A stretch of DNA of 64,000 nt from Molossus alvarezi (GCA_037176705.1 CM073886.1:92682501-92746500); one strand, 5' to 3'; counted from the first letter of the stretch, positions 45,678-58,825 are shown. The notes: a model not told the origin generated them from the sequence alone. Numbers and translations are program-made.

Positions 45678-46778
45678 ATGGAGGTTTGAAAAAATGGCAG
45701 CGGAGTGAATGGAAGCTACACAAACCATCTCCCAGGACCAAACTGCATTGAAAACGAAAATAAAGACAAATCGTCAGGAAGAGGCAACTGAAAGACACCT
45801 TGGAGGACCACATAACCAGGGACACCGACTCAATCCTGGTAGGCTTGTGAGGACGCGAGAGGGGGCCGGGAGCCCACGGTCCGCAGCGGCCTGGGCTGAG
45901 ACCAGCGGACTTGGCTGGGACCAGGGGACTTGGCTGGAAGCTGCTGCCGCCTCGGCTGTGTCCTGCAAACTTGGCTGAGTGCTACGCACTCGGCTGGTGC
46001 CGCAAGGACTCGGCTGGGACCAGGGGACTCGGCTGGAGGCTGCTGCTGAATCAGCTGCTGCTGAATCAGCTGCGTCCTGCGATGGCGGGTAGGTTCTGTG
46101 GCTTCAGCTAAGTGCTACACCCTCGTCTGAGTCATGCAAACTGGGCTGGTACCACAGCCTCTGCCGCCCTTGGCTGGAAGCAGTGCCCTCGGGTTAAAAA
46201 TCCCAGGCGGCTCCAAGACGCAGAGTCTGGACAGAGGCTAAATTGGCAGCAGCCACTCACATTGGGCCCCAGCAGAGGGAAGGCAGACTGGACTGGAACT
46301 ATGTGGGGAACCCGGGTTTTGGAGGGTGCTAAGAGCTTTTGCTGAGTGCAGCCACTCAGGACTGTGGTCATCTTACTCCTTCCCAGGGCCCTGAGGAGAG
46401 ACTGCGGCCCCTCCCTCAGAGACTCAACCCCACCTGGTGGCCATTGAACTGCTAATTCAGGCCCATTAACAACCAGCATCTGCCCCACCCTCGGGAAATC
46501 CTCTTACACTGAGCAACTCAGGGAGTTTTTCAGGCAACAAAGAAACCAAGGTTCTTCAGGTGACCTCTACTAATAGCCTCCAGGCAAAATAAAAGCTAGA
46601 TGATAACTACCATTCCCTGGGCTAGCAACACTAACCAGGAAAGCTAAGACTTGACAGTGGTGTTTAAAGGGGGTCTTCCCTGCCTCATCCAAACTCAGGA
46701 GAGGGAGCCACAAACAGCAGAACACCAACACCCACAGGGAAAATTTGGCAGACTCCAAAGCCCACTGTGATAGCCAAA
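45678..46778 (+). promoter_or_regulatory. L1 5' UTR / internal promoter region
   Basis: About 1.1 kb and the most GC-rich stretch in the window (45830-46480). It contains reiterated ggactTggctgg / ggctgggaccaggggact units between 45890 and 46110 and CpG sites (gacgcgag, cctcggct). Position and composition fit the sense promoter of an L1; activity is not shown by sequence. Frames here (66-118 codons) are not genes. Confidence 0.7.
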
Positions 46779-47667
46779 ATGGTGAAAAATAGAAACAAAA
46801 GCCAAATGAAAGAACAAGAGCCCTCTACCGAAGATGAGGTAAATGAGGTACAGTCAAGCAAATTAACAGAACTAGAATTCGGAGCCATGATCTTGAGGAA
46901 GCTCAACTGCATGTGTAAGGACATGAGCACCATGAGTAAAGACATAGAAATGTTGAAAATCAACCAGATGGAAATTAAAAATCACCAAAAAGAAATGAAG
47001 AATGACATATCAGAAATAAAAAACACATTGGAAAGTCTAAATAGCAGAGTAGAGGAAACTGAGGACCGGATCAGTGAATCAGAAGATAGGGTAGAAAAAA
47101 ATCAACCAATCAGAAAACCAAAAGGAAAAAATAATTTAAAAAAACCAGGGAAACAGCTTAAGAGAACTATGGGACAACTAGAAACGTAATAACATTCGCA
47201 TCATAGGAGTCCCCGAAGAAGAAGAAAGTGAGCAAGGGTTAGAGAATATATTTGAAGAAATAGTGACAGAAAACTTCCCTAATTTGGTGAAGGAGGAAGG
47301 TATTCAAGTTCAAGAAGCACAGACAGCCCCAGGTAAGAACCCAAACAAGCCCACACCAAGACACATAGTAATCGAAGTGCCAAAAATTCAAGACAAAGAG
47401 AGAATCCTAAAAGCAGCAAGAGAGAAGCAACAGGTTACCTACAAAGGAAACCCCATAAGGCTCTAAGCTGACTTCTGACAAGAAACACTACAGGCCAGAA
47501 GAGAATGGCATAAAGTATTCAAAGTAATGAATAACAAGGATCTGAATCCAAGAATACTCTACCCAGCAAGGCTATCATTCAAAATAGAAGGTCAAATAAA
47601 AAGCTTCCCAGACAACAAAAGGCTAAGGGAATACATTAGCACCAAACCAGCACTGCAAGAAATGTAA
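46779..47667 (+). pseudogene. L1 ORF1 (RNA-binding protein), broken
   Basis: Opens MVKNRNKSQMKEQEPSTEDE and has a coiled coil (about residues 45-110: heptad-like KDIEMLKINQMEIKN, LESLNSRVEETEDRIS). It is closed by a stop near 47189 after a frame shift. The RRM/C-terminal part resumes (NFPNLVKEEGIQVQEAQ, TPRHIVIEVPKIQDKERI) and the terminal stop is at 47665. At least one frameshift and early stops prevent a full product. Confidence 0.9.
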
Positions 47668-47726
47668 AAAGGACTGCTTAATTATCAGAAGAAATGGGAA
47701 GAAAAATAGAACCACACTAAACAAAA

Positions 47727-50700
47727 ATGGCAATAAATAAGTACATATCAATAATCACCTTAAATGTAAATGGATTGAAAGCTCCCATAAAAAGACACAG
47801 AGTAGCTGACTAGATAAGAAAGCATGAGTCATCTACATGTTGTTTGCAAGAGACCCACCTCACAACAAAAGACTCACATAGGTTGAAAGTGAAGGGATGG
47901 AAAAAAATCTTCCAACCAAACGAAAAGGAACAAAAAGCAGGGGTAGCAATACTCATATCTGATAAAATAGATTTCAAAATGAAGGCCATAACTAGAGACA
48001 AAGAAGGCCACTACATAATATTGAAAGGATCTATCCAACAGGGAGATATAACCTTGATAAACATACGTATATGTACCCAATATAGGAGCACCAAAATATA
48101 CTAAAATTCTTCTGGAGGACTTCAAAGGAGAAATCGATACCAATACAATCATAGCAGGGAACTTCAACACCCCGTTGACATCACTGGATAGATCCTCTAG
48201 ACAAAAAATTAGCAAGGAAACAGAGACTCTAAATGAAGCACTAGAACAAATGAATTTAATAGATATCTACAGAGAATTACACCCCCAAACTACAGAATTT
48301 ACATTCTTCTCAAGTGCACATGGGACATTCTCAAAGATAGACCACATGTTAGGGCACAAACTAAGTCTCTACAAGTTCAAGAAGACTGAAATCCTATCAA
48401 GTCAAGCATCTTCTCAGATCACAATGGCATGAAACTAGAAATCAATTGCAACAAGAACACACAAAGACATTTGAACACATGGAAGCTAAATAGCATGTTA
48501 TTAAACAATGAATGGGTCACCGAGGAGATCAAGGAAGAAACCAAAAACTTCCTGAAAACCAATGAAAATGAAGACACAACAACACAAAATCTATGGGATG
48601 CAACGAAAGCAGTTCTGAGAGGGAAGTTCATAGCACTACAGGCCTATCTCAAAAAACAAGAAAAATCTCTAATAGACTATCTAACCTCCCTCACAACTTA
48701 AAGAACTAGAGAGCAAACAAAAAGAAAACCCCAGAGCAAGTAGAAGGAAGGAAATAGTAAAGATCAGAGCAGAAATAAATGACATAGAGACCAGAAAAAC
48801 AATTCAAAGGATCAATGAAACAAAGAGCTGGTTTTTCGAAAAGATTAACAAGATTAAAGGACCCTTAGCTAGACTCACCAAGAAACAGAGAGAGAGAACC
48901 CAAATATACAAAATCAGAAATGAAAGAGAAGTAACAACTGACACCACAGAAATACAAAAGATCGTTAACAACTACTATGAACAATTATATGGCAACAAAT
49001 TTGACAATCTTAGCAAAATGGACAAATTTCTAGAAACACATAGTCTCCCAAAACTGGACCAGGAAGAGATAGAAAACTTGAACAGACCAATAACAACAGA
49101 AGAAATTGAAGATGTAATCAAGCCTCTCCCAGCAAACAAAAGCCCTGGCCCGGATGGCTTCACGGGGGAGTTTTACCAAACATTCAAAGAAGAACTAACA
49201 ACCATTCTCCTCAAACTATTTCAAAAAATTGAAAAAGAAGGAAGCTTTTCAAACTCGTTTTATGAAGCCAGCATAATTCTAATTCCAAAACCAGAAAAAA
49301 AAACTACAAAGAAAGAAAAATACAGGCCAATATCCCTGATGAACATAGATGCCAAAATCCTGAATAAAACACTAGCAAATCGGATCCAGCAATACACCAA
49401 AAAATTTATCCACCATGACAAATTGGGATTCATCCCTGAGATGCAAGGCTGGTACAATATTCGCAAATCAATAAATGTGATACACCACATAAATATAATG
49501 AAGAATAAAAACCACATGATCATATCAATAGATGCTAAAAAAGCCTTGAACAAAATCCAGCATCCATTTCTGATAAAAACGCTCAGCAATGTGGAAATAG
49601 AGGGATCATATCTCAACATCATAAAGGCCATATATGAAAGACCTACAGCAGACATCATACTCAATGGGCAAAACCTAAAAGCATTTCCCTTAAGAACAGG
49701 AACAAAGCAAGGATGCCCACTTTAGCCACTCTTATTTAACATAGTACTGGAAGTCTTAGCCACAGCAATCAGACAGGAAGAAAAAATAAAAGGGATCCAA
49801 ATTGGAAAGGAGGAAGTGAAACTGTCATTATTTGTATATGACATGATACTATACGTAGAAAACCTGAAAGACTCCATCAAAAGTTTACTAGACTTAATAA
49901 ATGAATTTGGTAAAGTAGCAGGATACAAAATTAACGTCAAGAAATCGATGGCATTCCTATACACCAATGATGAACTCACAGAAAGAGAAACTAAGAAAAC
50001 AATCCCATTTACCATTGCGGCAAAAAAATTAAGATACCTAGGAATAAACTTAACCAAAGAAATAAAGGACCTATTCGCAGAAAACTACAGGTCATTGAAA
50101 AAAGAAATAGAGGAAGATATCAAAAAGTGGAAGCACATACCCTGTTCATGGATTGGGAGAATTAACATCATTAAAATGTCCATACTACCCAAGGCAATCT
50201 AGAGATTCAATGCAATCCCCATCAAAATACCAACGACATATTTCATAGAACTAGAACAAATACTTCAAAAGTTCATATGGAACCAAAAAAGACCCCGAAT
50301 AGCCACAGCAATCTTGAAAAAGAAGGACAAAGTAGGTGGGATCACAATACCAGATATCAATCAGGTTATACTATAAAGCGACTGTAATCAAAACAGCCTG
50401 GTACTGGCACAAGAACAGCATATAGACCAGTGGAACAGAACAGAGAACCCAGTAATGGACCCAAAATATTATGCTCAGTTAATATTCGACGAAGGTGGCA
50501 AGAGCATACAGTGGAGTAAGGACAGCCTCTTTAATAAATGGTGCTGAGAAAATTGGACAGCTACATGCAGAAAAATGAAACTAGACCATCAATTTACACC
50601 CTACACAAGAATAAACTCAAAATGAATAAAAGACTTAAATGTGTCTCATGAATCCATAAAAATCCTAGAAGAAACTGTAGGCAACAAAATTTCAGACATC

Positions 50701-51544
50701 ATACGCAGCAGAATTTTCACTGACACATTACCTAAGGCAATAGAAACAAAGGAGAAAATGAACACATGGGACTACATCAAACTCAAAAGCTTCTGCACAG
50801 CGAAAGACAAAATCATCAAAACGGAAAGGCTACCCACTGTATGAAAGAGCATAATTGCCAATGATATATCAGATAAGGGGTTAATTTCCAATATATATAG
50901 AGTGCTCACACAACTCCACAAAAGGAAGACAAAGAACCCAATTAAAAAATAGGCAGAGGAACTAAATAGACACCTCTCCAAACAGGACATACAAATGGCT
51001 AAGAGATATATGAAGAAATGCTCAAGATCACTAATCATCAGAGAGATGCAAATTAAAACAACAATGAGGTATCACCTCACAACTGTCAGAATGGCCGCCA
51101 TCAACAAGTGTTGGCGAGGGTGTGGAGAAAAGGGGACTCTAGTGCACTGCTGGTGGGAATGCAGACTGGTGTAACCACTATGGAAAACAATATGGTGTTA
51201 CCTCAAAAAATTAAAAATTGAACTTCCATTTGACCCAGTGATCCCACTTCTAGGAATATACACTAAGAAACCTGAAACACCAATCAGAAAGAATATATGT
51301 ACCCCATGTTTGTAGCAGCACTATTTATAATAGCTAAGATCTGGAAATAGCCCAAGTGTCCATCAGTAGACAAATGGATTAAAAAGCAGTGGTACATATA
51401 CACGATGGAGAACTACGCAGCTATAAGAAAGATAGATCTTTTATCATTTGAGACGACATGGAGGGACCTGGAAAGTATCATCTTAAGTGAAACAAGCCAG
51501 AGAAAGACAAGTTTCATATGATCTCACTTATTTGTGGAATATAA
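47727..51544 (+). pseudogene. L1 ORF2 (endonuclease/reverse transcriptase), broken
   Basis: Endonuclease start MAINKYISIITLNVNGLK with a stop soon after (about 47811). The largest open piece, 49018-49725, is fingers/palm: [37 protein letters not shown], ending TGTKQGCPL stop. Block A reads [13 protein letters not shown], so the catalytic Asp is Asn. The FADD-type box reads FVYD (about 49830), losing another Asp. The C-terminus ends SLICGI at 51544. It cannot encode active enzyme. Confidence 0.92.
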
Positions 51545-51795
51545 TGAACATAGTCTGAGGAATGGGGTAGTCCCAGAGACGTGGAAGTGAGGTACAGACT
51601 GACAATCCCCAGAGAGGGGGTGGTGGGGGAGAGACAAACCACAGAATTTATATGCATGTATGCATGAACAGTGGATATGGACAACAAACTGGGGATAGGG
51701 CAGGGAGGGAGGGGACGGGGGGGATCAGTGGGGGGAAAAGGAGAAACATGTGTAACAAAAATTAATTAATAAAAATAAAGGAAAAAAAAAGAAAA

Positions 51796-52163
51796 TTATG
51801 TATGAGTTGTGGTTTATAACAGAAGTGTACAATTGGTTTACGTCTTGAAACTACCACCAAGAAATGATTGTCACAATATTTGTAAGAAAAGGGAAAGAAG
51901 ATCCTATTTAAAATCACATATTCACTATAAAAACTCTTCTTCAATTATAAATCGAAAGGAACTTCCTTTACCTCTTAATAGAGTACCTACCAAACACTCA
52001 GATAACACATCTAGTGATGATATGATGAATCTCGTCTCTTGAAAGACAGAAACATGCCTCAAAGAGCATCCTCTATTATCCCATCTACCTTCATATCTAT
52101 TGAGTGTATGTTTGGAGGGCCTCTTGTAGAAACTCTTAATATGATAAACCAAGTAAGTTAATA
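51796..52163. other. IPO11 intron, unassigned
   Basis: Frames of 60-97 codons on both strands with no recognisable product; no repeat named. Confidence 0.45.
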
Positions 52164-52179
52164 AAAGATACAAGAGCAG

Positions 52180-52392
52180 GCCCAGCTGATGTGGCTCAGT
52201 GGCTGAACATCGTCCCATGAACCAAGAGGTCGCCGGTTCAACTCCCTGTCAGGGCACATGCCAAGCTTGTGGGCCAAATCCCCAGTGGGGGTCATGCAAA
52301 AGGCAGCCAATTTGTGTTCTCTCTCATTGATGTTTCTATCTCTCTCTCCTTCTCCCTTTCTCTCTCTCTAAAAAGCAATAAAGAAAAAAAAT
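52180..52392 (+). mobile_element. VES-type SINE (second subfamily)
   Basis: Head gcccagctgatgtggctcag, B box (ccggttcaactccc), body and aaaaagcaataaag end. Flanks share agatacaagagcag / aaatacaacagtaagagcag, an imperfect TSD. Confidence 0.85.
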
Positions 52393-52479
52393 TAAAAATA
52401 CAACAGTAAGAGCAGAAAAGTTAAATAGTCTTTATTCACACAAGCTATGCCTGACAGAAAAGAGAGGGAAAAAGAACTC

Positions 52480-54150
52480 ATAAACAAATTATTCAAATTA
52501 CTGGGAGAGTACAGTAAGGTTGCTGATTATATCAATATACTTTGTCTTCCTCTTCTTCTCACCAGAAGCAGAAGACACAACGGGCATTTTGTAAACACGG
52601 TAAGATATGAAAACACAATATTCAAAAATGCAAGCAACACAGGACACTATAAAGTATCAGTTATTTACCCTCATAATCTACTGTCTAGCATCATGAGAGA
52701 GTAGCAAAATTCAAAGGATGGTTTCTGGTGAATACGTATCATTTTCATATCATCATAAAGTTGAAAAATCTTAAGCGGAACCATTGTAAGTCGGAAACCA
52801 TCTGTACAAAAATCACCTGAATTTCTATACATCGAAACAAATACTTATGATTCAAATGTATGTTAGTAGATTCATAGATACAAAATCTAGCATCATAAAG
52901 ATATCAATTCTCTCTAAATTATTACACAGAATCAATAAAATTTCAATTCAATTCCCTACAGGGCTTTTCCTGGAAATCAGGCAAGCTTATCCTGAAACAA
53001 TATGGAAGACAAAAAATAAATTCTCCAAAAAGCAAAAAAGTATGCGGAAGGGTAGATATAGAAGATACTAGCTTTACCAAATATTATGATGTACTATAAA
53101 CCACTGTAATTAATAATGTAAACAAAAAAGAAAGCACAAGAAACAGACTTTTTTAAACATATGCCATGAAGCTCCAATGGTCAGTAAAGAAAGGTGGGCT
53201 ACTCAGTATTTGGTGGTGAACCTCTACCTCACAAAAAATACAGAAATTAATTTCAAGACATATATAGGAAAGTAAAACTTTACAAGACATCAGGAGAACA
53301 TATTTATGGTTTCAGGTTAGAGGAAGATCAAAGAAAAATACAAGTAAATATGCCTACATTAAATTAGCAATTACTCTATATCAAAAGATGCCTCCAAAAA
53401 CCTAAAATGTAAGTCACGTACTGAGAGAAGATTGTTTGCAACAGATATAACTGACATAGAAATAATATCCAAAAAAGTCATATCCAAAAGAAGTTAATAA
53501 GAGAAAAATGGACAGAACACATGGGCAAGCATTTCACTGAACAAGATAAAAACATTGGTAATAAACTTGACTATAAAAATACAAAAGATATGCAACTTGA
53601 TAAGCAAACAGGAAAATATAAATTTTACCAAAACAAGGTACAAATTACCTCCAGCAGATTAGCAAAATTTTAACTCTGACATACCATGTACAGGCAAAGC
53701 TATAGAGCAATGATTACAGGAGTTGTCAAGTTGGCATAATCACTTTGGAAAATAATAATTATCTGGAAAAGTAGAATATGTATAGATGTATATACCTCTG
53801 GCCAAGGAATTCCATTTCTAAGCAGAAATGTATATAGTACACAAGTTCTCATACATTTGTAGTAGGAGTCATGTACAAGAATGTTGAGTCACATCATTTG
53901 AATATCAAACAAAATGCCAAATGGGTAAATGAATTCTGTTACGTTCACACCATTGAATTCATCAATATGTATAAATCTCCAAACAAGGAGCCAAAAAGCA
54001 AGTTAGAACACATCTAATACAATTTATATAAAGTTAAAATATAGTATTTAAGATACACACACACATGATTTTAAAAACATTAAATCATAAGAAACCTAAG
54101 TAATGAAAACAAAAACATTAGTGCAGTGTGTCATCCCTGGCATGAAAACT
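52480..54150 (+). mobile_element. Old L1M ORF2/3' region, with a DNA transposon inside
   Basis: acagtaaggttgctgattat, then after the insertion aatcacctgaatttctatac, caattcaattccctacaggg, agaagatactagctttacca and onward to about 54150. Diverged, no usable frame. The 74-codon frame at 52847 is L1M. Confidence 0.7.
52540..52804 (+). mobile_element. Tigger-like DNA transposon fragment with TA duplication
   Basis: 3' end aagttgaaaaatcttaagcg, gaaccattgtaagtcggaaa, ccatctg. Bounded by TA at 52538-52539 and 52805-52806; the L1M reads continuously across the gap (atcaata / caaaaatcacc). The left terminus is not a good inverted match, so the element is internally or terminally eroded. Confidence 0.6.
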
Positions 54151-56179
54151 AGAGGACTCCAGAAACATGCCACACCATTGGCTTCAGACATCCTCACTGT
54201 TCCATTTCTTAACCAGGGTACAAAATGCAAAATTTCATTTTTGTAAGTAGTAAATAATTACAAATAATATGAACTCCAATTTTTTGATATCTATGAACTG
54301 TTTTACAAATTTTAAATGACAAAATCAGAGACGGGTGGGGAGAGGATGACAGGAGAAACCAGATACCCACAAAATGAAGTATTTTCCAGGCACACAAGAA
54401 ATGGTAGCTCTACACACCTTGCCCAGATCAACAATAACAGAATTTGACTAGATGTTTAAAACCAAAATTCCAGAAAAGATTTTTAAAAATGTATCCTGTT
54501 CCCCTTTAAAATAACCAAGAAACCATAAGAAAAACTACAACCCACTCATAGGATTTCACTGAGAAAAAAAATGAAGAGCATATTCTCTATTCCAGAAGAT
54601 GTTCAAAAAATTCTCTTTGTCAATGGGTCCACATTAAGATTCTACGTGAAGTTGTTTCCTCCCTCCCACTGTCATAATCTTACTAAAAAGCCCATTCAGG
54701 TCATTGTCACTCTTACTTCCTATGTTAGTTTCCATAGTATAAATCATGCTATTAAAAAGAAAAAAAATAATCTTGAAAAATTTGAACAGCTTGAAAATAA
54801 AATGACATGGTATGTTAACTCCAGATAAAACATAACAACTTGGAAAAAAGATTAAGTGCGGCAAACAAAATTGAAGCACTAAAATTTTTACCATAAAAGA
54901 AAGGGAAAAAATGGCCATTTTGATGAATAATTAGACAAGTTATATGTACCAACATCTCTGACTACAAAAATGTAAAATTAAATGTCACCCTTCCACAAAA
55001 TATAGAAAAGAGAGAAAAAGTAAAAAGACAGATATATCAATTCAACAAATAAATGTAAGAGTGTCAAAATTCTTTTGAAGTAAAGAATTTGGTTATGTTA
55101 AAATGCAAAATATAAAAATTTGCTTACTGTAGAAGACACAACTAAATTTCATACAGGAAAGCTAAATGTAAAAGACTTAAAAAAGTTAAGACAAATCTAA
55201 GCAAAATAAACCATATGACAAAATTAATATCAGATGAAATTTAAATGCAAAAGAATTAAAAGATGGAAAATTAATCATTGCATACATATTATGTCACATA
55301 CTTCATAAAACATTTTAAATTTTAAATACTACATTAAATCTTTTAATAATATACAAAAGTATTTTATAAAATTTACAGATCAAAAATGCTAGACATAAAA
55401 AAACATCACTGACACAAAGAAAATTGAATGGGATACTTTAATTATTCAATGTCAAGACGAAAAAACAAAATAATAATGTGCACTACTGTAAATTAACAAA
55501 CTACAAGTTGAAAAGAACGGATATATACGATTCTACATCTTTAATACCATCATTACTATTTATGTGAATATATTACAAAAATAGAGCCCAAAAGTCATTA
55601 AAAGTTACATTAAGCTTTAAAATTGTACAAGTGACACCTTGTATTTACAATGCAATAAATCCCCACCTGAATCATATACTTTATTATCAGCAAAAAATAA
55701 ACAATGTTAGGTCAAAGAGGTCATTTAAAAAACTGTAATGCTCTAACCAAAATAAAAGAATAGAAGATTACCTAATCAAAAATGAAGAGAACTAGGCAGT
55801 TATACTCCAAGACAAATTCACAACTTTAAGCGTTTTAGCACTTAAAAACAACACTGGTAATAAACTAACCATTTGTCTTTAAAGTTTTAAGAAAATATAC
55901 CTACAACTAAGTATAGCAAGTAAAAAATCTGAAGCAGAAACAAAATAATGAGAGGAGAAAAACAGTAGAATTAATAGATCTAACATGTAGTTCTTCCATA
56001 TTAATAAGAAAAAGCTCTAACAAAGGTACTTTCAAAAGAGATGAAACAAAAATAAAACTAAGATAAAGCAATTTTTTTATTAGTATCTTAAGGGCTCAAT
56101 GTCAAAATTAACACTGAAAATCAAAACCAAAATTAATATGGATAAACTAACAAATAAGAAACAACCTGAGAATGTTATA
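54151..56179. other. IPO11 intron, unassigned, very AT-rich
   Basis: About 2 kb without a nameable element. Some of it may be ancient L1-like A-rich sequence. Frames of 85 and 94 codons at 54571-54918 lie on opposite strands and have no recognisable product. Confidence 0.4.
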
Positions 56180-56192
56180 AAAACTGTGACTG

Positions 56193-56400
56193 GCCCTGGC
56201 TGGTTTGGCTCAGCAGTTAGAGCGTCGGACCGCAGACTGGAGAGTCCTGGGTTCAGTTCCCGCTAAGGGCATGTACCTTGGTTGCAGTTTGTCCCCAGCC
56301 CCTGTTGATGTTTCTCTCTTGCTTCCTCCCTCTCTCCCTCCTGCTCTATCTGAAGAAGATAAAAGCAAAAATGTCCTCAGATGAGGGTTAAAAAAACAAA
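56193..56400 (+). mobile_element. VES SINE with internal deletion
   Basis: Head gccctggctggtttggctca and B box are present; about 45 bp between the head and the CT body are missing (tttgtccccagcccctgttg). TSD AAACTGTGACTG at 56181-56192 and 56402-56413, exact for 12 bp. Confidence 0.88.
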
Positions 56401-56413
56401 CAAACTGTGACTG

Positions 56414-57523
56414 ACTTCCCAGCCCTGCCATGAGTCCATTTCTAGTTCTCTTTATTAATGAATTTTCAAATGATCCAAAGAATAGCATTACTGAGAACAT
56501 TCCAGTATGAAGAAAATGATTTTTAAAATTTGGTAAATTGTTAAAATAAATATAACCTTGATATAAAATCAGAGAGCATGACAAATGTGGATTATAGATC
56601 CAAGTTATTTATAAGTAAAGGAAAAACTAAAATCAGCTAAAGTATTAGAAAACAGAGTTATACAATATATTAAAGTATAAATCACCCTAGCAAGTAAAGT
56701 TCATCTCCGGAAATAAAAATTTTCTAAAGAGAGAGTTAAAAAAAAAAGAAGAAGAAAAGAAGAAGAAGACGAGGGCGACGAATAGAAGAAGACGAGTTCC
56801 TGAAGATGGCAAAAAAGCCATCAAATTAGATTTTTAATGATGAAGAATATATTACATTTAATGGTATATAGCTGAATCTGGTTGTTTACTAATATTTATT
56901 ACTACATTCTATTTTTTTAAACTGTTCATGCAATTTTTTCATTTAAATTCTATTTTAAAATATTTTATATATTACATTCTTATATTAGAAAAGTAAAGTT
57001 TACTTAGCTAAATCTTAGAATGTACGTTAAATGACAAGTACAAACTTAAAGCAAGTAGAAAGAGGAGATAAATCTAAGAACAAAAGTTGAAGTTAATAAA
57101 TAAGAAACAAACATGCAACAAAGAAAATCTCAGCCAAAGTTTGGTTCTCTAAGAACACTAATAACACTGACAAATCTCTCTAGCAAGAAGGATGGGGGGT
57201 GAGGCATTAAAAAAATATATATATCACTTAATAAGTCTGAAGTTTCATTTTATATATGCGACCAACCACAAATATCAACTGGTACTGGTTATCCCCTAAA
57301 GAATTCAAACTCCCATTCTCCAATACAACACTTTTAGACCTTTGCTTCCCACAAACCTCAAGTATCTTTATACACTCCTAGTCCAGCCCATAACACTCAG
57401 CTGATGATTACATTTCATATTTTGATGAGAAAATAGAAGCTAAACTGATGGGACACCTACCTATCTCATTCTACTACAATACAGAAATCATCGTCATGCC
57501 TCCAATTAAAACACATAAAGTGC
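56414..57523. other. IPO11 intron, unassigned, with a GAA-type tract
   Basis: GAA/GAC-rich simple sequence at 56738-56800; the remainder is AT-rich. Confidence 0.45.
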
Positions 57524-57646
57524 TGCCCGGCCGGTGTGGCTCAGTGGATTCCAGGTAAGGGCACATGCCCCAGTTGTGGCCTCAATCCCCAGTAGAGGGC
57601 ATGCAGGAGGCAGCCAATCGATGTTTCTCTCTCACATCAATGTTGT
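57524..57646 (+). mobile_element. VES-type SINE with internal deletion
   Basis: Head gcccggccggtgtggctcag is followed at once by gattccaggtaagggcacat, so about 25 bp between A and B boxes are lost. Short tail tgttgttaaaaaa. Confidence 0.8.
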
Positions 57647-57714
57647 TAAAAAATATGTATCACCCCTCTACTCGCACTGAATGACCTTCTTGCCTCTGTC
57701 AATTATCTTTTTTT

Positions 57715-57800
57715 TTTTCCTTTTTACTGAATTTATTGGGATGACACTGGTTAACAGAATCACACAGATTACAGGTACACACTTCCACAATTGCCTCCTT
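57715..57800 (-). mobile_element. Old L1 3' end scrap, minus strand
   Basis: tactgaatttattgggatga, cactggttaacagaatcaca, attacaggtacacac match an ancient L1 3' terminus reversed. Overlapping frames on both strands are not genes. Confidence 0.55.
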
Positions 57801-58817
57801 CGATTATCTTTCTCTGGCACCTCATCCATCCCTCTAGATTGCACTTGCATTCCCCACAACAGCCAAAGGCTGCAGATTTCTACACTCCTCTTCATAGTAA
57901 AGCTGTTAAACAAGTTGTTAGTCTATACCTACTTAACTCCCATTCATGCTTCAATCTTCTCCAAGTCTATTGTCTATTCTTAGTACTCCACTAAAACCCC
58001 TCCTAACATCTATCTCTATGTGGCCAAATTCACTTCTATGTATTGCTCTTACTAAGAAAATCAGCACATTTGAAATAACTGACCACTCCCACTTTTAGGA
58101 AATAGTCTCTTCTTGCCTTGGTGTTCCTCCTATATTAGTAGATAGCACTTCTCTGTCATCTTTGATGACTCCTTGTGTGACTTCTAAATGTTATATATTC
58201 TTTAGAATTTTTCCCTGAGCTGAATGTTCTCTATCTGCCCTCTCTTCCTAAGCCAATTCACTAATTGTTAGGCTTTAAATATCATATACAAAATACTAAC
58301 CACCTTACAAACATTATCTCATGTAAAGTATGAATTGTATTTCCTCACTATATAGATAAGAAAACAGAGGCCAATGGAAGATGATTACAAACCTAACACA
58401 GTGATAAAATTGGGGGTTGGAACCTGTATCTCATTCCAGACGAGTTGTAACCCACTCAGAAAAATATATGAAGAAATGTGTACCTTGATTTTTTAAAGAC
58501 TCTCAGCTTAATAAATTTGGTAAATTGTTTTTAAAGCATTATAATGATTTAATTTTGCTTACATATAACTAAAGGCAAAAAAAAAAAGGAAATTACCATT
58601 AGTAGAGCAATGCACTTTTATTATTACCTATCTATATAATCCTTAAAAACATATATACCTTTATTAAACCACATTAATATACTAAGTCTGCAACAAAAGT
58701 ATCTGAGTCTCTCTTTACTATAACTAATATTTAAAATTTTTCTACCAGTCAATATCATAGAGTATCTATACATTTACAGGAAAGTACTTGTGCCAGAGAT
58801 TAATGTTTTAATTTGTA
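57801..58817. other. IPO11 intron; MIR-like remnant at 58290-58440
   Basis: The part at 58290-58440 (aaacattatctcatgtaaag, atagataagaaaacagaggc) follows the MIR order. The rest is unassigned. Confidence 0.5.
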
Positions 58818-58825
58818 ATCTAGAG

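Larger units (their letters stand above)
45678..51785 (+). mobile_element. L1 LINE, full length (~6.1 kb), inactive
   Basis: 5' UTR 45678-46778, ORF1 46779-47667, ORF2 47727-51544, 3' UTR ending gtgtaacaaaaattaattaa and A tail at about 51785. Not interrupted by other elements. Possible 8-bp TSD AAATTATG at 45673-45680 and just after the tail (about 51795). Frames are broken by a limited number of stops and frameshifts, so it is younger than the copy at 28434. Confidence 0.95.

Noticed and set aside
45709..46488. CpG-rich region considered as a host gene promoter or first exon
   Set aside because: It is collinear with the 5' UTR of the full-length L1 that follows, and its start is homologous to that of the L1 at 28434.
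49018..49725. 235-codon reverse-transcriptase frame as a possible functional gene or retron-like enzyme
   Set aside because: It is the palm/fingers part of an L1 ORF2 with stops on both sides and lost catalytic Asp residues.
52079..52125. Candidate small conserved exon in the unassigned stretch before the SINE at 52180
   Set aside because: No acceptor-donor pair giving a frame compatible with the phases of the flanking IPO11 exons, which already join directly.
56738..56800. GAA/GAC-rich tract encoding a Lys/Arg/Glu run
   Set aside because: Simple-sequence repeat in intron, no open frame of significance.
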